Assembly (NCBI RefSeq): GCF_014621695.1
Contig: NZ_CP061281.1
Span: forward strand, 4,216,001 to 4,280,000
DNA from: Streptomyces xanthii
GTDB taxonomy: Bacteria; Actinomycetota; Actinomycetes; Streptomycetales; Streptomycetaceae
DNA: 64,000 nucleotides
Reading direction: 5' to 3'
The notes below the pieces were generated by a model. That model had not been told where the DNA came from, did not search any database, and saw only the letters and a program-made list of their open reading frames with translations. Made by a program: the position numbers and the translations under genes. Positions within the stretch are counted from its first letter, which is position 1; each line of letters begins with the position of its first letter. Below, piece after piece: positions 15,772 to 24,920 of the stretch.

Positions 15772-16605
15772 ATGTCGGACGCCGCGGCCCTGCCCGGGCA
15801 GCCGCGCGGCGGGGTGCTCTCGGGCCCCGCGACCGCCCGCGCGGTCAACGTGCTCGCGCCGAACCCGTCCGCGATGACCCTCGACGGCACCAACACCTGG
15901 ATCGTCGCCGAGCCGGACAGCGACCTGGCCGTCGTCATCGACCCGGGTCCGCTGGACGACGCCCACCTCACCCACGTCGTGGACACGGCGGAGAAGCTGG
16001 GCAAGCGGATCGCGCTCACCCTGCTCACCCACGGGCACCCCGACCACGCCGAAGGCGCGGGCCGCTTCGCCGAGTTGACCGGCACGAAGGTGCGGGCGCT
16101 CGACGCGGCGCTGCGGCTCGGTGACGAGGGCCTGGCCGCCGGTGACGTGGTCACGACCGGCGGCCTGGAGCTGCGGGTCGTCCCGACGCCCGGCCACACC
16201 TCCGACTCGCTGAGCTTCCACCTCCCCGCCGACCGGGCCGTGCTGACCGGCGACACGATCCTCGGCCGCGGCACGACGATCGTCGCGCACCCCGACGGCC
16301 GCCTCGGCGACTACCTCGACTCGCTGCGCCGGCTGCGCTCCCTGACCGTCGACGACGGCGTGCACACGGTGCTGCCCGGCCACGGCCCGGTCCTGGAGGA
16401 CGCCCAGGGCGCCGTCGAGTTCTACCTCGCCCACCGCGCCAACCGCCTCGCCCAGGTCGAGACCGCCGTCGAGAACGGCCTGCGGACGGCGCCGGAGGTC
16501 GTGGCACACGTCTACGCCGACGTGGACCGCTCCCTGTGGCCCGCCGCCGAACTCTCGGTGCGGGCCCAGCTCGAGTACCTGTCGGAACACGGACTGATCG
16601 GCTAG
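15772..16605 (+). CDS. MBL-fold metallo-hydrolase (LACTB2/glyoxalase II-like)
   Basis: 277 residues, ATG 15772, two bases behind the NUDIX gene. The zinc motif THGHPDHAEGAGRF gives HxHxDH. Later ligands are in VPTPGHTSDSLSF and LTGDTILGRGTT, and the C-terminal LPGHGPVLEDAQG supplies the last His. A helical C-terminal region (YLAHRANRLAQVETAVENG...) matches the LACTB2-like group, some members of which are RNases or thioesterases. The mycobacterial counterpart lies at the same place beside crp. Substrate not predictable. Confidence 0.88.
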   Translation: MSDAAALPGQPRGGVLSGPATARAVNVLAPNPSAMTLDGTNTWIVAEPDSDLAVVIDPGPLDDAHLTHVVDTAEKLGKRIALTLLTHGHPDHAEGAGRFAELTGTKVRALDAALRLGDEGLAAGDVVTTGGLELRVVPTPGHTSDSLSFHLPADRAVLTGDTILGRGTTIVAHPDGRLGDYLDSLRRLRSLTVDDGVHTVLPGHGPVLEDAQGAVEFYLAHRANRLAQVETAVENGLRTAPEVVAHVYADVDRSLWPAAELSVRAQLEYLSEHGLIG

Positions 16606-16680
16606 CCGCCCGCCCGCCCGTTTCGCTCTCGCGGGTGCCGGTGGTGCGGCCGGGCGGGGATCACGTAGCTCGCCCGGCGG

Positions 16681-17583
16681 TCACTTCCACTGGGCGCCGG
16701 TGAGACCGGACAGGCGGGGCGGGTCGACGATGATGTCGACCTGTACGACCCGCCCGCCGCGCACCGTGAGCGCGAGGACCGCCGTCGGCGTCCCGTTCGG
16801 CGCGGCGACGATCCCGACGCCGTCGCCCACGAAGGCGGCGTACGAGGACGGCGCGAGCCGCCCGTACAGCGCGGCCTGACCGGCCACCTCCAGGGCGCCG
16901 CGGACCAGCTTGGACGCCGTGCCGGGGCCCGCGTCGACCCGCAACAGGACGTCCGGGTCGAGGAGTTCGAGCAGCGCCTCGAAGTCGCCCGCGCGGGAGG
17001 CCGCCACCCAGGCCGCGACGACCTCGCGCTGCCGGGCCAGATCCGTGTCGGCGGGCGGCACCTGACCCTGCACCCGGCGCCGGGCCCGGCTCGCGAGCTG
17101 TCGGGTCGCCGCGGGGGTGCGCTCCACGATCGGCGCGAGATCCTCGAACGGTACGGCGAACATGTCGTGCAGCACGAACGCGAGCCGCTCGGCGGGCGCC
17201 AGCGTGTCGAGCACGACGAGGAGCGCGAGCCCGACCGAGTCGGCCGTCTCGGCCTCGTGCACCGGGTCCAGCGGCCGGACCACCGGGTCGGGCACGTGGA
17301 TCTCGACGGCGCCGCCCTCCTCCAGCGGGTCCTCGCGGCGCGCGGTGCGGGTGCGCAGCATGTCGAGGCAGATCCGCCCGACGACGGTGGTCAGCCAGCC
17401 GGCCAGGTTCCGCACCTCGCCCGCGCCGTCCCGCTGGAGCCGCGGCCACGCCTCCTGCACCGCGTCCTCCGCCTCGCTGAACGAGCCGAGCATCCGGTAC
17501 GCCACGGCCCGCAGCCGGGGGCGCTCCGCCTCGAAGCGGGCGGCGAGACCCGCGGGGTCCTGCGGCAGCGGGGTCGAGGTCAT
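16681..17583 (-). CDS. ECF sigma factor with C-terminal SnoaL-like domain (SigJ/ECF41-type)
   Basis: 300 residues from ATG 17583 (MTSTPLPQDP), GGAG ten bases upstream; an earlier in-frame start at 17607 has less support. Sigma region 2 is AARFEAERPRLRAVAYRMLGSFSEAEDAVQEAW, and region 4 is LAPAERLAFVLHDMFAVPFEDLAPIVERTPAATRQLASRARRR. The last 110 residues form an NTF2/SnoaL-like domain (VAAWVAASRAGDFEALLELLDPDVLL...) as in SigJ-type and ECF41 factors, where it regulates sigma activity in place of a separate anti-sigma protein. It follows the crp terminator on the same strand. The stimulus and regulon are unknown. Confidence 0.88.
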   Translation of the reverse strand: MTSTPLPQDPAGLAARFEAERPRLRAVAYRMLGSFSEAEDAVQEAWPRLQRDGAGEVRNLAGWLTTVVGRICLDMLRTRTARREDPLEEGGAVEIHVPDPVVRPLDPVHEAETADSVGLALLVVLDTLAPAERLAFVLHDMFAVPFEDLAPIVERTPAATRQLASRARRRVQGQVPPADTDLARQREVVAAWVAASRAGDFEALLELLDPDVLLRVDAGPGTASKLVRGALEVAGQAALYGRLAPSSYAAFVGDGVGIVAAPNGTPTAVLALTVRGGRVVQVDIIVDPPRLSGLTGAQWK

Positions 17584-17640
17584 GGTGGCGTCTCTCCGTC
17601 TCTGCACGTACGCGTCTGTGGGAGGGCCTTGCGGGCCCCT

Positions 17641-17686
17641 ACGAGAACGGGTCCCGCCACGTCGAAGTGGCGGGACCCGTCCTCGT
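17641..17686 (-). terminator. Terminator of crp
   Basis: A twenty-base arm starting ACGAGAACGGGTCCCGCCAC and its complement around loop GTCGAA, nineteen of twenty pairs. It lies 20 bases after the crp stop and before the sigma factor gene. Confidence 0.85.
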
Positions 17687-17706
17687 AGGGCTGTGGGCGT
17701 CCGGTG

Positions 17707-18381
17707 TCAGCGGGAACGCTTGGCGAGGCGCTCCACGTCCAGGAGGATCACCGCGCGGGCCTCCAGGCGGAGCCAGCCGCGGCCGGCGAAGTCCGCCAGC
17801 GCCTTGTTGACCGTCTCGCGGGAGGCGCCGACCAGCTGGGCCAGCTCTTCCTGCGTGAGGTCGTGCACGACGTGGATGCCCTCCTCGGACTGCACGCCGA
17901 AGCGGCGCGACAGGTCGAGCAGCGCGCGGGCGACACGGCCCGGCACGTCGGAGAAGACCAGGTCGGACATCTGGTCGTTGGTCTTGCGCAGGCGGCGGGC
18001 GACGGCACGCAGCAGCGCGGCGGCCACCTCGGGCCGGGCGTTCAGCCAGGGCTGGAGGTCGCCGTGGCCGAGGCCGAGCAGCTTCACCTCGGTCAGCGCG
18101 CTGGCGGTCGCGGTGCGCGGGCCCGGGTCGAACAGCGACAGCTCGCCGATCAGCTCGCCGGGGCCGAGCACGGCCAGCATGTTCTCCCGGCCGTCGGGGG
18201 AGGTGCGGTGGAGCTTCACCTTGCCCTCGGTGACCACGTACAGGCGGTCCCCGGGGTCTCCCTCGTGGAACAGCGCATCGCCGCGAGCGAGGGTCACCTC
18301 ACTCATGGAGGCGCGGAGCTCCGCGGCCTGCTCGTCATCGAGCGCCGCGAAGAGCGGGGCGCGCCGCAGAACGTCGTCCAC
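17707..18381 (-). CDS. crp: Crp/Fnr family regulator Crp
   Basis: 224 residues from GTG 18381, which has AGGAG nine bases upstream. The length equals that recalled for streptomycete Crp. The cyclic-nucleotide domain spans residues 1-120 with LYVVTEGKVKLHR, the phosphate-binding cassette GELIGELSLFDPGPRTATASAL and a long dimer helix. The winged HTH is at DLTQEELAQLVGASRETVNKALADF. In Streptomyces, Crp influences germination, development and antibiotic gene expression. It is divergent from nth, as in mycobacteria. A GTG-N6-CAC site lies in its upstream region (18459-18470), compatible with autoregulation. Confidence 0.95.
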   Translation of the reverse strand: MDDVLRRAPLFAALDDEQAAELRASMSEVTLARGDALFHEGDPGDRLYVVTEGKVKLHRTSPDGRENMLAVLGPGELIGELSLFDPGPRTATASALTEVKLLGLGHGDLQPWLNARPEVAAALLRAVARRLRKTNDQMSDLVFSDVPGRVARALLDLSRRFGVQSEEGIHVVHDLTQEELAQLVGASRETVNKALADFAGRGWLRLEARAVILLDVERLAKRSR

Positions 18382-18458
18382 GAGTTTCTCTCCTATGTCG
18401 CCTGCACCGTGGGGCACGGTGTTCACCGATCCCCATTTTGCCGGACGGTCCAAACAGT

Positions 18459-18470
18459 GTGATCAGTCAC
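18459..18470. promoter_or_regulatory. Candidate Crp-binding site
   Basis: GTG-ATCAGT-CAC within the crp/nth intergenic region, about 78 bases upstream of the crp start. It fits the GTG-N6-CAC motif that I recall for streptomycete Crp. A short match, so chance is possible. Confidence 0.4.
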
Positions 18471-18581
18471 TCAGACACAAGTTTGCCGCACCCGCGCCGC
18501 AACCCGAGGGGGAGGGGGCCAATCGGGGGCCGATCCGACGGCTCCCCGACGGATGTCGGTGGCTGCCTTTAGGCTGGCCGG

Positions 18582-19547
18582 GTGTCCAAAACGCCGGTGA
18601 GACCGCAGGTCCGGAGGGTCGGCACGGTGTCCGGCCATCTCGATTCCGCTGTGGGCGAACAGGCGTCGGACCACCCTTCTGTCCCCCCAGGGAAGGCCCT
18701 CCAGCCGATGCCAGCGAAGCCCGCCGAGCCAGGCAAGCCAGCCAAGCCCGCGAAGAAGAAGGCCGCCGCGAAGCCGGAGAGCCGGGTCGCGCTCGTGCGG
18801 CGGGCGCGCAGGATCGACCGCGAGCTCGCGGAGACGTACCCGTACGCCCACCCCGAGCTGGACTTCGAGAACCCGTTCCAGCTGGTCGTGGCCACGGTGC
18901 TGTCCGCCCAGACCACGGACCTGAGGGTCAACCAGACGACGCCCGCGCTGTTCGCCGCCTACCCGACGCCCGAGGACCTCGCGGCGGCGGACCCGGAGAA
19001 GGTCGAGGAGCTGATCCGGCCGACCGGGTTCTTCCGCGCGAAGACGAAGTCGATCATGGGTCTGGCGAAGGTCCTGACCGAGGAGTTCGGCGGTGAGGTG
19101 CCGGGCCGCCTGGAGGACCTGGTCAAGCTGCCGGGCGTCGGCCGCAAGACGGCGTTCGTGGTGCTCGGCAACGCGTTCGGACGCCCCGGGATCACCGTCG
19201 ACACCCACTTCGGCCGTCTCGTGCGGCGCTGGAAGTGGACGGAGGAGACGGACCCGGACAAGGTCGAGCAGGCGGTCGGGGCGCTGTTCCCGAAGAGCCA
19301 GTGGACGATGCTCAGCCACCACGTGATCTTCCACGGCCGCCGCATCTGCCACGCCCGCAAGCCGGCCTGCGGAGCCTGCCCGATCGCGCATCTCTGCCCG
19401 GCCTACGGGGAAGGCGAGACGGACCCGGAGAAGGCGAAGAAGCTGCTGAAGTACGAGAAGGGGGGCCTGCCGGGACAGCGCCTCAAGCCCCCGCAGTCCT
19501 ACCTGGACGCGGGCGGTCTGCCGGCCCCGCCGCTGGGAGGCTCCTGA
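18582..19547 (+). CDS. nth: Endonuclease III
   Basis: 321 residues from GTG 18582; the first 65 residues are a Lys/Ala/Pro-rich extension ([16 protein letters not shown]), and an internal ATG at 18708 is an alternative start. The helix-hairpin-helix [14 protein letters not shown] carries the catalytic Lys189, and VDTHFGR carries the catalytic Asp207; their spacing of 18 equals that of E. coli Nth. The [4Fe-4S] motif [17 protein letters not shown] has the C-x6-C-x2-C-x5-C spacing. DNA glycosylase/AP lyase for oxidised pyrimidines. It begins a rightward cluster with the CoA NUDIX and MarP-like genes, the same order as in M. tuberculosis. Confidence 0.93.
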   Translation: MSKTPVRPQVRRVGTVSGHLDSAVGEQASDHPSVPPGKALQPMPAKPAEPGKPAKPAKKKAAAKPESRVALVRRARRIDRELAETYPYAHPELDFENPFQLVVATVLSAQTTDLRVNQTTPALFAAYPTPEDLAAADPEKVEELIRPTGFFRAKTKSIMGLAKVLTEEFGGEVPGRLEDLVKLPGVGRKTAFVVLGNAFGRPGITVDTHFGRLVRRWKWTEETDPDKVEQAVGALFPKSQWTMLSHHVIFHGRRICHARKPACGACPIAHLCPAYGEGETDPEKAKKLLKYEKGGLPGQRLKPPQSYLDAGGLPAPPLGGS

Positions 19548-19636
19548 GCCCCGTGGGAATCCCACGAACGGGTGAGCGGGGAACGAAGCGAGGGCGGTCG
19601 GGCGTTGGGCCCATCACGAGAGTCACGGGGGCGGCG

Positions 19637-20386
19637 ATGAAGAACGTGAGCGAGATCAGCGGTATCGACGGAGATCAGACGCAGGCGGGTGCGGCCCCGG
19701 GGGGATCCGGCGCCGGGCCCGACGTCACGCTGCGCACGGCCGGGCTGCCCGCCTGGCTGGACCCGGTCGCCGAGGCCGCCGCGACGGTGCGCGGGGAGCA
19801 GCTCAGCCGCTTCCTGCCGCCCGAGGACGGTGCGGGGCGCCAGTCCGCGGTGCTGATCCTGTTCGGCGAGGGCGAGCGGGGCCCCGAGCTGCTGCTGATG
19901 GAGCGCGCGGGCTCGCTGCGGTCGCACGCGGGCCAGCCGTCGTTCCCCGGCGGCGCCCTGGACCCGGAGGACGGGGACCCGCGGGCCGAGGGGCCGCTGC
20001 GGGCCGCGCTGCGGGAGGCCTGGGAGGAGACGGGGCTGGACCCGAGCGGGGTCCAGCTCTTCGGCGTGCTGCCGAAGCTGTACATCCCGGTGAGCGGGTT
20101 CGTGGTGACGCCGGTGCTCGGCTGGTGGCGGACGCCGTCGCCGGTCGCGGCCGTCGACCCCGCCGAGACGGCACGGGTCTTCACGGTCCCGGTGTCCGAT
20201 CTCACGGACCCGGCGAACAGGGCGACGGCCAGGCATCCGAGCGGGCACCACGGCCCCGCTTTTCTCGTCGAATCGGCTCTGGTCTGGGGTTTTACGGCCG
20301 GCGTCATCGACAGACTGCTGCACTTCGCGGGCTGGGAGCGCCCCTGGGACCGCGAGAAGTCGGTCCCGCTCGACTGGCGCTCGTGA
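19637..20386 (+). CDS. CoA pyrophosphatase (NUDIX)
   Basis: 249 residues from ATG 19637, with GGGG seven bases upstream. LLLMERAGSLRSHAGQPSFPGGALDPEDGD is the extended UPF0035/CoAse signature and is followed by the NUDIX box ALREAWEETGLDPSGV. Members cleave coenzyme A to phosphopantetheine and 3',5'-ADP. The N-terminal 60 residues are a variable acidic/Gly-rich leader. It stands between nth and the membrane protease; the next gene begins four bases past its stop. Confidence 0.88.
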   Translation: MKNVSEISGIDGDQTQAGAAPGGSGAGPDVTLRTAGLPAWLDPVAEAAATVRGEQLSRFLPPEDGAGRQSAVLILFGEGERGPELLLMERAGSLRSHAGQPSFPGGALDPEDGDPRAEGPLRAALREAWEETGLDPSGVQLFGVLPKLYIPVSGFVVTPVLGWWRTPSPVAAVDPAETARVFTVPVSDLTDPANRATARHPSGHHGPAFLVESALVWGFTAGVIDRLLHFAGWERPWDREKSVPLDWRS

Positions 20387-20390
20387 CAGG

Positions 20391-21599
20391 GTGGCCCACG
20401 TGAATGTGCTGGACATCCTGTTGCTCGCCGCCGCCGCGTGGTTCGCGATCGTCGGTTACCGCCAGGGGTTCGTCGTCGGCATCCTGTCGGTGATCGGATT
20501 CCTGGGCGGTGGCCTCGTCGCGGTCTACACGCTCCCTGTGATCTGGTCGGCGGCCACCGACGACGCGGAGGTCACGACGGCGGCCGCGGTCGTCGCCGTG
20601 ATCGTGGTGATCGTCTTCGCGTCGATCGGCCAGGCCTTCACCACGCATCTGGGCAACAAGCTGCGCCGGTACATCACCTGGTCCCCGGCCCGAGCGCTCG
20701 ACGCGACGGGCGGCGCGCTGGTCAACGTGGGCGCGATGCTCCTGGTGGCCTGGCTGATAGGTTCCGCGCTCGCGGGGACGACGCTGCCCACCCTCGGCAA
20801 GGAGGTCCGCAGCTCCAAGGTGCTGCTCGGGGTCTCCCAGGCGCTGCCCTCCCAGGCGGACACCTGGTTCGCCGATTTCTCCTCCACACTTGCGCAGAAC
20901 GGTTTCCCCCAGGTCTTCAGCCCGTTCGCGAACGAGCCGATCGCCGAGGTCAGCCCGCCGGACCCGGCGCTCGCCAAGAGCCCCGTCGCGACCTCCGCGA
21001 AGCGATCCATCGTCAAGGTCGTGGGCCAGGCGCCCAGTTGCGGCAAGGTCCTGGAAGGCACCGGCTTCGTCTTCGCCGACCGCCGCGTGATGACGAACGC
21101 GCACGTGGTCGGCGGCGTCGACGAGCCCACGGTGCAGATAGGCGGCGAGGGCGTCCGTTACGACGCGAAGGTCGTCCTCTACGACTGGGAGCGCGACATC
21201 GCGGTCCTGGACGTGCCGGACCTGAAGGCGCCCCCGCTCCGGTTCACGTCGACGGACGCGGAGCGCGGCGGCGGCGCGATCGTCGCCGGCTTCCCGGAGA
21301 ACGGCGCGTACGACGTGCGCCCCGCGCGCCTGCGCGGCCGCATCACGGCCGACGGCCCGGACATCTACCACCGGGGCACGGTGCGGCGCGACGTGTACTC
21401 GCTGTACGCGACGGTCCGTCAGGGCAACTCGGGCGGCCCGCTGCTGACGCCCGAGGGCCAGGTCTACGGCGTGGTCTTCGCCAAGTCCCTGGACAACGCG
21501 GACACGGGGTACGCCCTGACCGGCGACGAGATCCGCGGCGACATCGAGCAGGGCCGCACCGCGGTCCAGGAGGTCGACACGGACGCCTGCGCCCTGTGA
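20391..21599 (+). CDS. marP: Membrane-bound trypsin-like serine protease, MarP type (CvpA domain plus protease)
   Basis: 402 residues from GTG 20391; a GTG at 20400 is also possible. Residues 1-150 hold four membrane helices of the CvpA type (VLDILLLAAAAWFAIVGYRQGF, ILSVIGFLGGGLVAV, AAAVVAVIVVIVFASIGQAF, LVNVGAMLLVAWLIGSAL). The periplasm-side protease has His238 (TNAHVVGG), Asp269 (ERDIAVLDV) and Ser347 (RQGNSGGPLL). Size, order and residue numbers are close to those of the M. tuberculosis acid-resistance protease MarP (His235, Asp264, Ser343 from memory). MarP cleaves a cell-wall hydrolase; the streptomycete substrate is not known. Two cysteines may form the regulating disulfide. Confidence 0.9.
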   Translation: MAHVNVLDILLLAAAAWFAIVGYRQGFVVGILSVIGFLGGGLVAVYTLPVIWSAATDDAEVTTAAAVVAVIVVIVFASIGQAFTTHLGNKLRRYITWSPARALDATGGALVNVGAMLLVAWLIGSALAGTTLPTLGKEVRSSKVLLGVSQALPSQADTWFADFSSTLAQNGFPQVFSPFANEPIAEVSPPDPALAKSPVATSAKRSIVKVVGQAPSCGKVLEGTGFVFADRRVMTNAHVVGGVDEPTVQIGGEGVRYDAKVVLYDWERDIAVLDVPDLKAPPLRFTSTDAERGGGAIVAGFPENGAYDVRPARLRGRITADGPDIYHRGTVRRDVYSLYATVRQGNSGGPLLTPEGQVYGVVFAKSLDNADTGYALTGDEIRGDIEQGRTAVQEVDTDACAL

Positions 21600-21948
21600 G
21601 GTGAAGGTGGTGCTGCGGTGCGGCCGAGGTCAGTCGCGGGCGCTGTGCCGCAGCCGGGCGGACATCCACCGGGCCCTGCGGCGCAGGATGCGCGAAATGC
21701 CCAGCCGGGGGTCGTGCGCCGCGTGGTCCTGCGGCGCCCCCCTCTGGGGAGAGCCCAGCGTCATCGCCGGGCGGCGGGTGCGTGCTGCGTCACTGTAGTC
21801 GTGCGTCCAGCCCATACACCGACGTGTGCCCGGGCCTCATGGTCGGTAACCGCCCCCGCGGCGCCCAATTGGCTTATGCGCCGGGCATTTGGCTGTTCGT
21901 AGGACAACAGTTCCCACCCGTCCGCCACTCGCCCGCGCCGCGACCGTT
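21600..21948. other. Gap between convergent marP and hydrolase genes
   Basis: No secure gene. It contains the small minus-strand frame at 21630-21764. The part from about 21790 to 21930 has lower G+C, with the motif CCCAATTGGCTTATGC, and could carry a promoter. No strong terminator hairpin was found. Confidence 0.45.
21630..21764 (-). CDS. Possible small basic protein
   Basis: 44 codons from ATG 21764 (MTLGSPQRGAPQDHAAHDPR), ending with ISRILRRRARWMSARLRHSARD, an amphipathic Arg-rich helix. A longer start exists at 21815. No family is recognised and no strong ribosome site is seen. It lies in the 349-base gap between the MarP-like gene and the hydrolase gene. It may be a real small protein or chance. 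Confidence 0.3.
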   Translation of the reverse strand: MTLGSPQRGAPQDHAAHDPRLGISRILRRRARWMSARLRHSARD

Positions 21949-22902
21949 TCACCGGTCCGGTTCGGGGTCCTTCAGCCAGTTGACCAGTTCGTTCGAGAAG
22001 GCCAGGGGGTCCTCTTCGTGAGGGAAGTGGCCGAGGCCGTCGAAGAGGCGCCAGCGGTAGGGGGCCTCGACGTACTCGCCGGAGCCGGCCGCGCTGCGGG
22101 TACGCATCACCGGGTCGAGCGAGCCGTGCAGGTGCAGGGTGGGGACGCGGACCGGGCGCTTCATGCGGCGGTAGAACTGGATGCCGTCCGGGCGGGCCAG
22201 CGAGCGGACCAGCCAGCGGTACGGCTCGACGGAGCAGTGCGCCGTCGACGGGATGCGCATGGCCTGCCGGTAGGCCTCGACGGCCTGGTCCTCCGGCTGG
22301 TTCGGCCCCGACCATTCGCGCATCAGGCGGCCCACCAACGCCCCGTCGTCCGCGACCAGCTGACGCTCCGGGACCCAGGGCCGCTGGAACCCCCACACGT
22401 AGGAGCCGGCCGAGGTCTGCTTGGGGTCGGAGAGCATCGCCGAGCGCCAGCGCCGCGGGTGCGGCATCGACGACACCACGAGCCGCCGCACCAGCTTGGG
22501 GCGCATCACGGCCGCGGTCCAGGCGAGATAGCCGCCGAGGTCGTGACCGACGAGCGCCGCGTCCGGCTCGCCGAGGGAACGGACGACGCCGGTGATGTCG
22601 AGCGCCAGGTTCGCCGGGTCGTAGCCGCGCGGCGTGCGGTCGCTGCCGCCGACGCCCCGCAGGTCCATCGCCACGGCCCGGAACCCGGCGTCGGCGAGCG
22701 CCACGAGCTGGTGCCGCCACGTCCACCAGAACTGCGGGAACCCGTGCAGCAGCAGCACGAGGGGCCCGTCACCCAGCTCGGCGATGTGGAAGCGCGCGCC
22801 GTTCGCCGCGACGTCCCGGTGGAGCACGTCCGGCGCCCCGGGCACGTCGAGTCGTACGACCGAGGAGGGCGGCTGGGCCGATGGGGTGGCGGGGTCCGTC
22901 AT
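21949..22902 (-). CDS. Alpha/beta hydrolase, epoxide hydrolase-like (EphE type)
   Basis: 317 residues from ATG 22902, overlapping the stop of the holin-family gene by four bases. Oxyanion region LLLHGFPQFWWTWRHQL, the motif MDLRGVGGSDRTPRGYD, and the nucleophile elbow LVGHDLGGYLAW, giving Asp as nucleophile as in epoxide hydrolases and haloalkane dehalogenases. The acid is in HGSLDPVM and the His in LGHFPHEEDP. A cap domain with Tyr residues lies between. It occupies the place of ephE next to marP in M. tuberculosis. Natural substrate unknown. Confidence 0.88.
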   Translation of the reverse strand: MTDPATPSAQPPSSVVRLDVPGAPDVLHRDVAANGARFHIAELGDGPLVLLLHGFPQFWWTWRHQLVALADAGFRAVAMDLRGVGGSDRTPRGYDPANLALDITGVVRSLGEPDAALVGHDLGGYLAWTAAVMRPKLVRRLVVSSMPHPRRWRSAMLSDPKQTSAGSYVWGFQRPWVPERQLVADDGALVGRLMREWSGPNQPEDQAVEAYRQAMRIPSTAHCSVEPYRWLVRSLARPDGIQFYRRMKRPVRVPTLHLHGSLDPVMRTRSAAGSGEYVEAPYRWRLFDGLGHFPHEEDPLAFSNELVNWLKDPEPDR

Positions 22903-23408
22903 GAGGACGAGCGTGCCACAGCCTCGATGGCCTCGGGGACACGGTCGCCCGGCGTCACCTGACGGGGGTGCGGCTTGGCGTTCTGCAGTACGCCCGCCGT
23001 CTCCTTGACCGAGGCGGCCACCTTCTGCGGGCCCTTGCTCTGCTTGGCCTTCTTGGCGATCTTGGCGCCGATGAGGCCGAGCAGTCCGGCCAGCACGAGG
23101 CTGCCGGCGAAGGACAGCAGGAAGCACCAGGCCAGGTTCCAGCCGCCCTCCCCGTTGTGCCCGCCGGTCCAGGCGTTGATCCCGTAGGCCAGCGCGAAGC
23201 TCAGCATGGGCAGCGAGAAGAGGAGCATGGTCAGGGCGACGATGAAGAGCGCCGCGCTGGTGACCCCACGCTTCACGTCCTGCTTCAGCTGCACCTTCGC
23301 GAGGGCGATCTCGTCGTGCACCAGTGCGGACATCTCGGTCGTCGCCGAGGCGAACAGCTGGCCGATGCTGCGTTCGGCGCCGACCGGGCTGCCGTCGGGT
23401 GCGCTCAT
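22899..23408 (-). CDS. Phage holin family (Actinobacterial DUF1469-type) membrane protein
   Basis: 169 residues from ATG 23408, preceded by GGGAG six bases upstream; an in-frame start at 23426 is less well placed. N-terminal helix SIGQLFASATTEMSALVHDEIALAKVQLKQDVKRG, then two hydrophobic helices (AALFIVALTMLLFSLPMLSFALAYGI and LAWCFLLSFAGSLVLAGLLGLIGAKI). The basic tail is KIAKKAKQSKGPQKVAASVKET. This is the Phage_holin_3_6/YqjE-like family, a chromosomal protein rather than a phage lysis gene. It is translationally coupled to the hydrolase. Function unknown, probably membrane or cell-wall related. Confidence 0.85.
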   Translation of the reverse strand: MSAPDGSPVGAERSIGQLFASATTEMSALVHDEIALAKVQLKQDVKRGVTSAALFIVALTMLLFSLPMLSFALAYGINAWTGGHNGEGGWNLAWCFLLSFAGSLVLAGLLGLIGAKIAKKAKQSKGPQKVAASVKETAGVLQNAKPHPRQVTPGDRVPEAIEAVARSSS

Positions 23409-23495
23409 CGCGTACTCCCTGTTCATCTGTAAGCGGTCTGTAGGCGGTCTTCCGCCGGGGCCACGGGCGGTCCCGTACGGGCGTCCCGCCTCAGA

Positions 23496-24920
23496 TCATG
23501 CCGGACGCCCGTCGTCATCGCCTGCCCCGCCCGCCACTTCGGCACGCCTGCGGTGTTCCGCGGCCTTCTTCTCGTAGATCTCCGCCATCCGCCGGTGGTA
23601 CTCCGGGTCGTCCTGCTCGTAGATGTCGGGGATGCCGCTCGCGTCCTCGTCGCGCTCCTCGTCCTCCCACAGGGCGCGGTACTTGGCGTTGCGGATCTTC
23701 AGCAGGACACCGGCGAGGACGGCGGCGATCAGCGAGCCCGTCAGGACGGCCGCCTTCACCGCGTCGGTGAGCGCGGTGTCGCCGGCGAAGGCCAGTTCGT
23801 CGATGAGCAGCGAGACGGTGAAGCCGATGCCGGCGAGGGTGGCGACCGCGAAGACGTCGGGCCAGGCCAGCTCGTCGGAGAGGGACGCCTTGGTGAAGCG
23901 GGCCGTCAGCCAGGTGCCGCCGAAGATGCCGACGGCCTTGCCGACGACGAGGCCGAGCACGACACCGAGCGTCTCCGGCTGGGTGAAGACCTGCCCGAGC
24001 GCACCGCCCGAGACGACGACCCCCGCGCTGAACAGCGCGAACAGCGGTACTGCGAGCCCGGCCGACAGCGGCCGCACCAGGTGCTCGATGTGCTCGCCGG
24101 GCGACTGCTCCTCGCCCTCGTGGCGGTGGCAGCGCAGCATCAGGCCCATGGCGACACCGGCGATCGTGGCGTGGATGCCGCTGTTGTACATGAGCGCCCA
24201 GATGACGAGCGCGAGCGGCACGTACACGTACCAGCCGCGCACGCCCTTCCTGAGCAGGAACCAGAAGACGATCAGGCCGAGCACGGCGCCGCCGAGCGCG
24301 GCGAAGTTCAGCTCGCTGGTGAAGAAGATCGCGATGATCAGGATCGCGAAGAGGTCGTCGACGACGGCGAGCGTGAGCAGGAAGGCGCGCAGGGCGCTGG
24401 GCAGCGAGGTGCCGATGACGGCGAGCACGGCGAGGGCGAACGCGATGTCGGTGGCGGTCGGCACGGCCCAGCCGTCGAGCGAGCCGCCGCCCGCCGTGTT
24501 GACCAGCGCGTAGACGAGCGCGGGCACGGCCATGCCGCACAGCGCGGCGACGACCGGCAGCGCGGCGGCCTTGGGGTCGCGCAGGTCACCGGCGACGAGT
24601 TCGCGCTTGAGCTCGATGCCGGCGACGAAGAAGAAGACGGCGAGGAGGCCGTCGGCCGCCCAGTGCGCCACCGACAGGTCGAGCCCGATGGCGCTCGGGC
24701 CGAGGTGGAAGTGGCTGACCGTCTCGTAGCTGTCGCTCAGGGCCGGGACGTTCGCCCAGACGAGTGCGGCGATCGCCGCGATCAGGAGGAGGACGCCGCC
24801 GACGGTCTCGGTGCGCAGGGCGTCGGCGACGAAGGTGCGCTCGGGCAGGGAGAGCCGGCCCAGGACCTTGCGGGGGCTGTTCGACGGGTCGTCCGTCGGC
24901 TTCTTCGTCGGCGCGCTCAC
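23496..24920 (-). CDS. nhaA: Na+/H+ antiporter NhaA
   Basis: 474 residues from GTG 24920, which has a perfect GGAGGT nine bases upstream; longer frames upstream are not used. Eleven to twelve membrane helices with the signature VFFFVAGIELKRELVAGDLRD and the paired acidic residues AVVDDLFAILIIAIFF, which carry the ions. The C-terminal 70 residues are hydrophilic and charged (WEDEERDEDASGIPDIYEQDD), longer than in E. coli NhaA. Expels Na+ or Li+ in exchange for protons across the cell membrane. It stands alone between the holin-family gene and acsA on the minus strand. Confidence 0.95.
   Translation of the reverse strand: MSAPTKKPTDDPSNSPRKVLGRLSLPERTFVADALRTETVGGVLLLIAAIAALVWANVPALSDSYETVSHFHLGPSAIGLDLSVAHWAADGLLAVFFFVAGIELKRELVAGDLRDPKAAALPVVAALCGMAVPALVYALVNTAGGGSLDGWAVPTATDIAFALAVLAVIGTSLPSALRAFLLTLAVVDDLFAILIIAIFFTSELNFAALGGAVLGLIVFWFLLRKGVRGWYVYVPLALVIWALMYNSGIHATIAGVAMGLMLRCHRHEGEEQSPGEHIEHLVRPLSAGLAVPLFALFSAGVVVSGGALGQVFTQPETLGVVLGLVVGKAVGIFGGTWLTARFTKASLSDELAWPDVFAVATLAGIGFTVSLLIDELAFAGDTALTDAVKAAVLTGSLIAAVLAGVLLKIRNAKYRALWEDEERDEDASGIPDIYEQDDPEYHRRMAEIYEKKAAEHRRRAEVAGGAGDDDGRPA

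Noticed and set aside
22899..23408. Prophage lysis holin
   Set aside because: It belongs to a chromosomal membrane family that carries the holin name by similarity. It is coupled to a housekeeping hydrolase and there are no phage genes around.
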